11,279 bases of DNA from Chlamydiota bacterium. GTDB taxonomy: Bacteria > Chlamydiota > Chlamydiia > Chlamydiales > Rhabdochlamydiaceae. How positions within the stretch are numbered: the first letter of the stretch is position 1; every line of letters begins with the position of its first letter. Below, one piece after another: positions 6,479 through 11,279 of this stretch. The position numbers and the translations under genes are program-made. The notes under the pieces were generated by a model. That model was given only the letters and a program-made list of their open reading frames with translations. It was not told the DNA's origin and made no database searches. The stretch is taken from contig JAAKFB010000042.1 of NCBI GenBank assembly GCA_011065235.1, forward strand, positions 1 through 11,279. Reading direction: 5' to 3'.

Positions 6479-7630
6479 TTGGTGAAGAGCCAGTATTTAA
6501 AGACTTTCCTCATTTTAGCTCTCGTCTTAGTCTCATTTGAGATCGTTAAAATAAAACGTCAATTTTCTTCTTTTAAAAACTCGACTACCCGGAAATTAAA
6601 AAAGTATCGCATATTGGAAGGAAATAATCGGTTCCTTTTGAACAAAATTCAGTTCAATAAATTTGATCTTCCAAAAGAATTGAAAAAAATTCCATTCGCG
6701 AATGATGACGTTATTTTAAATATAAAAGATATAGAGATTCGGAATGCTTATGCTCCCTATAACAGCTCTCTAATTGAGCTTGGAAATCGGTATTTTTTTT
6801 GCTTTCGATATGATGTCGTGACCCATATGTATCCCAACAAATTCAATACCTTCATTGGTTGTGCTGAGTTGGATAAAAATTTCGAGCAGACGGAAAAAGA
6901 GTTTTTTACACTTGAAACAGCAACAAAGACAGCGGAAGATCCTAGGATTTTGAAGTTGGGAGAAGAGCTCTTTTTGATTTACAACGATCTTTTTTCTAAA
7001 AAATCTCAAAATAGAGGGATGTACATTGGGAAATTAGACTCCGAACAGGGTCAATTAAATTCCATTCAAAAAATGGATGCGCAACCGCAGACAACCGAAA
7101 AAAATTGGGTCCCTTTTGTCCATAACTCCTCGATTTGTTTTGAGTATCAGCTCTTCGCACCCCGCAAAATATTAAAAATTGACAATCTCGATCAATTGAA
7201 CCAAATCAGCTCCCTTCCAGATGTGAAAGATCAACTCAAAGAAATCCCTTGGAAAAAGAAATGGGGAATGCCCCGCGGGGGGACAACAGCTCGTCTAATT
7301 GATGGTGAATATCTCGCATTTTTTCATAGCAGCTTCACCGACCGCAACAATGTGATTTGGTATGTCATGGGAGCCTATACATTTGAGTCGACACCCCCTT
7401 TCCAAGTCACAGCCGTTTCAACTCACCCCATTCTTTTCAATGGGATTTACAATTCACAATGGAAATGTACAGCGCAGCCGGGAAAATGTGTGATTTTTCC
7501 TGCAGGTTATGCTATTGAGAATCGGGATGGGAAGACATTGCTCCATCTATCTTGTGGTGAAAATGACTGCGCTACAAAGATTATAACGATCGATAAAGAT
7601 GCTCTTCATCAAACTCTGAAAAAGCTTTAG
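6479..7630 (+). CDS. GH130/GT108-like five-bladed beta-propeller protein, membrane-anchored
   Basis: The protein has 383 residues from a TTG start, the first possible in frame; GTG follows as codon 2. There is no good ribosome binding site. A hydrophobic segment (about 7-22, YLKTFLILALVLVSFE) is followed by positively charged KIKR, consistent with an anchor of uncertain orientation. The rest shows marks of the GH130-type propeller family: NAYAPYNSSLI (89-99), EDPRI (153-157), EKNWVPF (207-213), RGGTTARLIDGEYLAFFH (266-283), MGAYTF (297-302) and VIFPAG (338-343). In that family these residues shape the active site of mannoside phosphorylases, hydrolases and GT108 mannosyltransferases. The reaction here cannot be chosen from sequence. 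The flanking glycosyltransferases suggest assembly or trimming of a mannose-containing glycan, which is inference. It is followed at the stop codon by a strong hairpin. Confidence 0.75.
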   Translation: MVKSQYLKTFLILALVLVSFEIVKIKRQFSSFKNSTTRKLKKYRILEGNNRFLLNKIQFNKFDLPKELKKIPFANDDVILNIKDIEIRNAYAPYNSSLIELGNRYFFCFRYDVVTHMYPNKFNTFIGCAELDKNFEQTEKEFFTLETATKTAEDPRILKLGEELFLIYNDLFSKKSQNRGMYIGKLDSEQGQLNSIQKMDAQPQTTEKNWVPFVHNSSICFEYQLFAPRKILKIDNLDQLNQISSLPDVKDQLKEIPWKKKWGMPRGGTTARLIDGEYLAFFHSSFTDRNNVIWYVMGAYTFESTPPFQVTAVSTHPILFNGIYNSQWKCTAQPGKCVIFPAGYAIENRDGKTLLHLSCGENDCATKIITIDKDALHQTLKKL

Positions 7631-7685
7631 AGACCTTCTCTGAATGGCTCTTATTGGCGGCGGAATGAATTCAGAGAAGGTCTCT
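7629..7685 (+). promoter_or_regulatory. Perfect 17-bp inverted repeat covering a ribosome binding site
   Basis: The arms agagaccttctctgaat (7629-7645) and attcagagaaggtctct (7669-7685) are exact inverted copies around a 23-base loop. The left arm includes the last two bases of the upstream stop codon. The right arm contains AGAAGG (7675-7680), the best ribosome binding site for the ATG at 7690, nine bases away. No run of T follows, so this is not a classical intrinsic terminator. In RNA the hairpin would hide the binding site and could throttle translation of the downstream glycosyltransferase; it may instead stabilise the upstream message. Confidence 0.7.
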
Positions 7686-7689
7686 TAGC

Positions 7690-8931
7690 ATGAGAAAAAT
7701 ACTCGCGATTCTAGCTGTTTTAGTAGGCTTTTGTGCATTTAATTTGTATATGCGTCATGCAAAGCCAGATTTGACAATTTTGGGCTTTATTCACATGGAA
7801 GATGGGCTTGGCCGCCAATCAGCAGAGCTGATCGATGCTTTTAGGGGAGAGCTCAAAGTCAATCTTATCGAAACACGCAAAGCAAAAAAAAGTAAAGTTC
7901 CCAAGCGGTTTCACAAGCTTCTCAATGCCAAGAATCCCAAATGGGGCAAAGTCATCCTCTTTGAAGAGATGCTCTGGTGGCCCAAACAGGAAAAATACCG
8001 TAAAATCCTCAAATCCGACCGAGAAAAATCGATTCGCATTGCTTATTCCATGTGGGAATCGACAAAAATTCCCGATGAGTGGGTCCTCATCCTAAATGAG
8101 CATTTTGATGCAGTGGCAGTTCCCTCACATTTTTTAGTAGAGGCCTATCGAAGTAGCGGAGTCACCATTCCTATCTTTGAGCTGCCCCTAGGACTCAATT
8201 TAGCCCCATTCCTCAAGGAGCCTCTCAAGGAGCAAAAAGGGGATCCCTTTGTTTTTGGGAATTTATCTGTTTGTAGTGAACGCAAAAACCAAGTGCAGCT
8301 CATCCGCGCGTTTGCAAAGGCCTTTGGAAATGACCCCCACATCCTACTACGCATTAATTGCCGCTATGGAGAGAAAGAAATCTCGAATGCGATCACCGAA
8401 GAAATTGCCAAATTGAAGCTCGATAACATCATTTTCACGCAGTTTAGCCTATCCAAAGAAGAATACCTTAACCTGTTTAAAACGATGGACTGCTACGTCA
8501 GCCCTTCAAAAGGGGAAGGCTTTTCGATTCAACCCAGAGAAGCAATGGCTTTGGGAATACCCGTGATTGCCACAGACAATACGGGCCAAGAGGCCATTTG
8601 CAGCTCCGGCCTTGTTAAATCCCTGAAGTCGCCCCTAATGGAGACCGCGATCTTTCCATGGGGCAATTCTTACGGCCACAACTTCAATTGTAACGTGGAT
8701 GCCCTTGCGGATGCCCTCAAAGAGGTGAAGGACAATTATGATGTTTACATTGGGCATGCAGCCCAAAGCAGACAATGGGCAGAGAGCTATCAATATGAGA
8801 ACTTGCAAACTCTTTACAGGAGTCTTGTCAAGCCTCAGAAGGTAGCCTTGTCAGATGAGAATAAGATCACTCCAGAATGTCTTTTCATCGCCTCTAAGGA
8901 ACTGTATGAGAAGTATCACCGTGTTTTCTAA
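7690..8931 (+). CDS. GT4-type glycosyltransferase with N-terminal membrane anchor
   Basis: The protein has 413 residues. The N-terminus MRKILAILAVLVGFCAFNLYM is a hydrophobic signal or anchor, unusual for a GT4 enzyme. It is followed by LGFIHMEDGLGRQSAELI (about 31-48), where the acceptor-binding glycine loop normally sits. The middle has IAYSMWES and AVPSHFLVEAYRSSG, typical of mannosyltransferase-like members. The donor site contains LSVCSERKNQVQLIRAF and then SPSKGEGFSIQPREAMALG, with both E-x7-E glutamates (Glu276 and Glu284). Donor is probably a nucleotide sugar such as GDP-mannose, inferred from family resemblance only. AGAAGG precedes the ATG but is buried in a perfect hairpin. The last 38 bp overlap a methyltransferase gene on the other strand. 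Its C-terminal coding sequence recurs as an orphan copy near 10.6 kb. Confidence 0.9.
   Translation: MRKILAILAVLVGFCAFNLYMRHAKPDLTILGFIHMEDGLGRQSAELIDAFRGELKVNLIETRKAKKSKVPKRFHKLLNAKNPKWGKVILFEEMLWWPKQEKYRKILKSDREKSIRIAYSMWESTKIPDEWVLILNEHFDAVAVPSHFLVEAYRSSGVTIPIFELPLGLNLAPFLKEPLKEQKGDPFVFGNLSVCSERKNQVQLIRAFAKAFGNDPHILLRINCRYGEKEISNAITEEIAKLKLDNIIFTQFSLSKEEYLNLFKTMDCYVSPSKGEGFSIQPREAMALGIPVIATDNTGQEAICSSGLVKSLKSPLMETAIFPWGNSYGHNFNCNVDALADALKEVKDNYDVYIGHAAQSRQWAESYQYENLQTLYRSLVKPQKVALSDENKITPECLFIASKELYEKYHRVF
8875..8917 (+). repeat. 43-bp direct repeat, copy 1 (GT4 C-terminus)
   Basis: It encodes ECLFIASKELYEKY on the plus strand inside the GT4 gene and matches copy 2 at 10637-10679 in 39 of 43 bases. 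All four differences are third-position and synonymous on the plus strand, so both copies evolved as glycosyltransferase coding sequence. It also carries the antisense stop codon of the minus-strand methyltransferase. Confidence 0.9.
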
Positions 8932-9613
8932 ATACAATGCAACGATTTTTGATCGATTTTTCTGGTAGCCAGGTCGCATTTTCCATTAAGTATATTACAG
9001 ATTCAAGCTTAGAGGGTGAATGAGAATCATTGAGCCAAATATAGCCACCCTTTTTCACTTTTGAGAAATAGAGAACGGTGTCCTGCAAGGAGCCTTGGCT
9101 TGAAAAATTTCCATCAATATATAGCAGATCTATTACTCCATCAGAAAATAAGTTAACTGCCTGTTCAGAGCGTTTAGAAATAGGTCTGTACCAAGTATTC
9201 AATTTTCTAGCCGTCATTTTGTCGACGAACTGCTTATAAATAGAGCCCATGTCAAGGCTTACCCACCATGCCAGATTTGGATCGTTTGCATCTAGCCCTT
9301 CTATGGCAGCCTGGTTGTCCCAGGCATCAATGGCATAGAGAATGCCCTGATTGTTAAAGCGAAGCGCGCTTGCAATTGGAAAAGATGTAGAACCTCCAAA
9401 AGCTCCTATTTCTACACAGACATCAGGTTTAGTTTCGTGGATAAAATCCATCAGGATTTCAGCTTTTTCTTTGCTGCACCAACCAGGAATGGTTGCCAAA
9501 ACATGAAAAGTTACCTCTTTATAAGGCTCCCATCGTGTGTAGATGCTTGAAAATCCGCAATTAAAACAGAAGAGTATAAAAGTTGCACAGAGGCAAAAGG
9601 AGAGTTTATTCAT
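8894..9613 (-). CDS. Class I SAM-dependent methyltransferase (Methyltransf_24-like) with signal peptide
   Basis: The protein has 239 residues. MNKLSFCLCATFILFCFNCGFSS is a signal peptide or anchor. The Rossmann core follows: VEIGAFGGSTS (67-77) is the SAM-binding motif I, ILYAIDAWD (91-99) the acidic second strand, VIDLLYIDGNF (160-170) the fourth strand, and VKKGGYIWLNDSH (186-198) the fifth. The family usually has IDGxH; here it is IDGNF, so a common metal or catalytic histidine is absent. A SAM enzyme with an export signal is odd because SAM is cytoplasmic; the segment may be an anchor with the domain inside, or the protein may act outside the bacterium. The start shares ATGA with the stop of the GT25 gene, indicating translational coupling. 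Its last 13 codons overlap the convergent GT4 gene. Likely role: methylating a sugar or lipid made by the cluster, inferred from context. Confidence 0.8.
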   Translation of the reverse strand: MNKLSFCLCATFILFCFNCGFSSIYTRWEPYKEVTFHVLATIPGWCSKEKAEILMDFIHETKPDVCVEIGAFGGSTSFPIASALRFNNQGILYAIDAWDNQAAIEGLDANDPNLAWWVSLDMGSIYKQFVDKMTARKLNTWYRPISKRSEQAVNLFSDGVIDLLYIDGNFSSQGSLQDTVLYFSKVKKGGYIWLNDSHSPSKLESVIYLMENATWLPEKSIKNRCIVFRKHGDTSHTVP

Positions 9614-10518
9614 TCTTGTATATCCGAAATGGAACCCTTTAAGTGAGTGACCAGAGGATAGGTTAACGTGTATAATTGGATGTTTTCTACGAAAGAAAGT
9701 TCATTATCGTAGGGGTTGAATAAATGATTTTTTTTCATGTGTTCTAATATTTTCTCGATTCCAGATCGGTTTATCACCAAGGAATAAGTGCTACCCCGGG
9801 TTCCAATTTTTATAAAATCATCACTAATTTTAGTCTGCATTGAGAATGAATACTGATCTAAAGAGAGGCAATTTGGCCTGGACATCCACCAGACAGGTTC
9901 TTCAGGCGTCTGGGTTGCGTTCCCTTTTGGATCTGTGAAAAGAACATCCCACCCAGTTTTTCCAACTAAAGCATCCAATTTCTCTATGTAGTTACTAAGT
10001 AAATGGGGATCCTGTTTAATATCAATATCGTCTTCCATCATCCAAATTCTTTGATATCCAGAATCATAAGCATTTTGAAGAACAGATAGATGGCTTAGTG
10101 CACAACCAACCGCTCCATAATTCATCCATTGGGAATAAATCGTTTTCCCAAGGCATGAATCTCTCAAGAAGTCATATTCTAGAGTTCCCTCTGTAGAAAC
10201 ACTCATCACCCATTGATGTTTTTGCATAGTGCTCTGATATTTAACCCCTGTATCTTTAAGAGCATTTCCACTTAGATCTCGCCCATATATCGCAGGGAAA
10301 CGGCATGGAATAATGTTATAACGAGCTAATTGAGCATTGCTCTCTTCTAATCTATCGGGTCTTTTGTCAAGATTGATAAGATAAATAAAATCAATTCCTT
10401 CTATTTGCTGAGTTTGCGCTTCTGTATGGAATTTCCTATAATGTTTCTCTACTGAAAGCAGAGAATTGAGGTTTATACTTGAGAGGGCTCCAAGTAGGAT
10501 TAAGACTTTCTTAAGCAT
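9610..10518 (-). CDS. GT25 family glycosyltransferase with N-terminal signal/anchor
   Basis: GT25 enzymes (LgtB/Lex2B-type lipooligosaccharide galactosyltransferases and collagen galactosyltransferases) transfer galactose or glucose. The protein has 302 residues. The N-terminus MLKKVLILLGALSSINLNSLLS is hydrophobic. Family motifs follow: FIYLINLDKRPDR (44-56), the FPAIYGRDLSG region, GAVGCALSHLSVL, and IWMMEDDIDI with Asp163, Asp164 and Asp166 forming the metal-binding DxD. Near the end comes GTRGSTYSLVINRSGIEKIL, the family's usual donor-site segment. The hydrophobic N-terminus is not typical of bacterial members and recalls membrane-bound eukaryotic relatives. The ATG at 10518 overlaps the stop of a short orphan reading frame by 8 bp, and the gene is coupled by ATGA to the methyltransferase downstream. 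By eye its base composition is AT-rich compared with mutY-copA. Confidence 0.9.
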   Translation of the reverse strand: MLKKVLILLGALSSINLNSLLSVEKHYRKFHTEAQTQQIEGIDFIYLINLDKRPDRLEESNAQLARYNIIPCRFPAIYGRDLSGNALKDTGVKYQSTMQKHQWVMSVSTEGTLEYDFLRDSCLGKTIYSQWMNYGAVGCALSHLSVLQNAYDSGYQRIWMMEDDIDIKQDPHLLSNYIEKLDALVGKTGWDVLFTDPKGNATQTPEEPVWWMSRPNCLSLDQYSFSMQTKISDDFIKIGTRGSTYSLVINRSGIEKILEHMKKNHLFNPYDNELSFVENIQLYTLTYPLVTHLKGSISDIQE

Positions 10519-10655
10519 TTATTATACCCATTATCCACTGCTGGATTGTGTAAATCAATTGTTCTTGAATAGGTAGGCATGCTTTGGGATTTTCGGAAGG
10601 GCTATCAAAATCAATCGCGTAAATAGCGTCATCCCGGAGTGTCTTTTCATCGCCT
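10511..10655 (-). pseudogene. Orphan C-terminal reading frame upstream of the GT25 gene
   Basis: After the methyltransferase stop, a different minus-strand frame stays open and ends at 10511, reading AIYAIDFDSPSENPKACL followed by PIQEQLIYTIQQWIMGIINA. Its stop overlaps the GT25 ATG by 8 bp (ATGCTTAA), a layout typical of a genuine preceding operon gene. It has no credible start: its only ATGs lie out of frame inside the methyltransferase end. I do not recognise the family. It may be the 3' remnant of a gene whose body was replaced when the repeat-bearing module recombined. Chance openness over 48 codons is possible. Confidence 0.3.
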
Positions 10656-10702
10656 CTAAGGAGCTTTATGAGAAATATCGGAATCATTTGGGTACGCAAT
10701 GA
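10577..10702 (+). pseudogene. Orphan C-terminal fragment of a GT4 paralogue
   Basis: The plus-strand frame open after a TAG at 10574-10576 ends at TGA 10700-10702 and encodes IPECLFIASKELYEKYRNHL. The middle is identical to the last residues of the GT4 protein ending at 8931 (ECLFIASKELYEKY). Similarity fades upstream of IPEC, and no glycosyltransferase catalytic motif or start codon is present, so this is a tail without a body. The final residues differ from the intact gene (RNHLGTQ against HRVF), indicating a paralogue rather than a recent copy of the same gene. It lies antisense to the end of the FkbM gene. Confidence 0.6.
10637..10679 (+). repeat. 43-bp direct repeat, copy 2
   Basis: Same orientation as copy 1 at 8875-8917, with 39 of 43 bases identical. 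The distance between copies is 1,762 bp and the interval holds the SAM methyltransferase and GT25 genes. The antisense TAG sits at the same offset (base 20 of the repeat) in both copies and ends a minus-strand methyltransferase gene in each case. Confidence 0.9.
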
Positions 10703-11279
10703 AATCATTGCCAAAGATTAGGTCAACTTTATACCCTAAGGAGACTAAAAAGCCGATGGTTTCATCATATTGTTTTCGGATATCACCAACACAGGTCTCC
10801 AAGTCGTGTTCTCCTAGAATCTCGAAAACAATTATCGGCTTATTTCTCAATAAGGTTTTTTTTGCTCCTTTTAGGACATTCAGTTCATAACGCTCAACAT
10901 CCATTTTGATGAAAGAGACATTATCAAGTTTCAAACTATCCAAAGGAATCATTTGCACCCAATTACCTCCTTTCCCGATCGCAGTGCCCCCTTCATTTAG
11001 GGGGTCGGCAATTGACATCTCGACGAGCTTTTTTCTCTCTCCCACCGCAAGAGGAAGCAAAATGACATTTTCCGAACAGTTGTTGAGACGCACGTTGTGA
11101 TAAAGTTCTCGGAAGATTTTCCACTGAGGTTCAAAAGCAAGGACTTTCCCCTTAGGGCCCACTTGCTTTGACATGGTTAGAGTGTGGATGCCAATATGGG
11201 CACCCAAATCAATAGCGATAGTGCCGGGTTTGGTGTATTTTCTCACATACTCGCCGATTCCTGATTCCCAATAAATCCC
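10656..11279 (-). CDS. FkbM-family SAM-dependent methyltransferase, N-terminus beyond window
   Basis: The frame is open to the window edge, so the gene is partial at its 5' end; a GTG at 11246 is an internal valine rather than the start, because the upstream codons GIYWESGIGEY fit the family's usual lead-in. 207 residues are visible. Motifs: IAIDLGAHIGIHTL (SAM-binding loop), VLAFEPQ (acidic strand), LPLAVGE, PLDSLKLDNVSFIKMD followed by VERYELNVLKGA, the FkbM hallmark, and a C-terminal strand near LIFGNDFIAYP. The family O-methylates sugars, lipids or polyketides. The final residues SDISHKAP come from sequence antisense to the GT4-tail repeat, so the natural end may have been altered by recombination. 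It is on the same strand as GT25 and the second methyltransferase, probably in one transcription unit. Confidence 0.88.
   Translation of the reverse strand, partial: GIYWESGIGEYVRKYTKPGTIAIDLGAHIGIHTLTMSKQVGPKGKVLAFEPQWKIFRELYHNVRLNNCSENVILLPLAVGERKKLVEMSIADPLNEGGTAIGKGGNWVQMIPLDSLKLDNVSFIKMDVERYELNVLKGAKKTLLRNKPIIVFEILGEHDLETCVGDIRKQYDETIGFLVSLGYKVDLIFGNDFIAYPNDSDISHKAP

Noticed and set aside
7629..7685. Intrinsic terminator
   Set aside because: The stem is strong but no T-run follows, and the next start codon is five bases away.
10511..10714. Complete 67-residue minus-strand gene
   Set aside because: Its first 20 codons are an out-of-frame reading of the FkbM gene end; only the downstream part can be a real remnant.

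Overview
The window is 11.3 kb of densely packed bacterial DNA with ten complete protein genes, one partial gene and gene remnants. No rRNA, tRNA, CRISPR array or insertion sequence is visible. There is no decisive taxonomic marker. The combination fits an amoeba-associated, host-dependent bacterium of the environmental Chlamydiae type: a FlgN-like coiled-coil protein away from any flagellar gene, overlapping genes, small membrane-anchored TPR-like proteins, and many sugar-modifying enzymes with eukaryote-like topology. This is a best guess; an intracellular gammaproteobacterium is not excluded.

Region 1 (60-4573) looks like ordinary chromosome. A FlgN-like coiled-coil gene (minus strand) is divergent from a tightly overlapping plus-strand operon: mutY (adenine DNA glycosylase), a GT4-type glycosyltransferase and a CopA-type copper P-type ATPase. 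The mutY/GT4 overlap is 20 bp and the GT4/ATPase junction is TGATG. The ATPase lacks an N-terminal metal-binding domain and carries DKTNT in place of DKTGT.

Region 2 (4562-11279) is a surface-glycan or effector-like island. It holds a GT10 fucosyltransferase (minus), a TPR-like membrane protein (plus), a GH130/GT108-like beta-propeller protein (plus), a second GT4-type glycosyltransferase (plus), and then on the minus strand, in transcription order, a partial FkbM methyltransferase, a GT25 glycosyltransferase and a SAM methyltransferase. Five of the six complete sugar or methyl-transfer genes here begin with a hydrophobic signal or anchor segment, a topology more typical of Golgi enzymes than of cytoplasmic bacterial glycosyltransferases. 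By eye the GT10 gene and the 9-11 kb part are more AT-rich than region 1, which suggests acquisition by transfer.

Three structures deserve attention. (a) A 165-bp inverted-repeat element (5532-5696) lies between the divergent GT10 and TPR-like genes. (b) A perfect 17-bp inverted repeat (7629-7685) carries the likely ribosome binding site of the second GT4 gene in its right arm. (c) A 43-bp direct repeat (8875-8917 and 10637-10679) encodes the same GT4 C-terminus with only synonymous changes. It flanks the methyltransferase/GT25 pair and supplies the same antisense stop codon to two methyltransferase genes, pointing to duplication and loss of a convergent glycosyltransferase-methyltransferase module.
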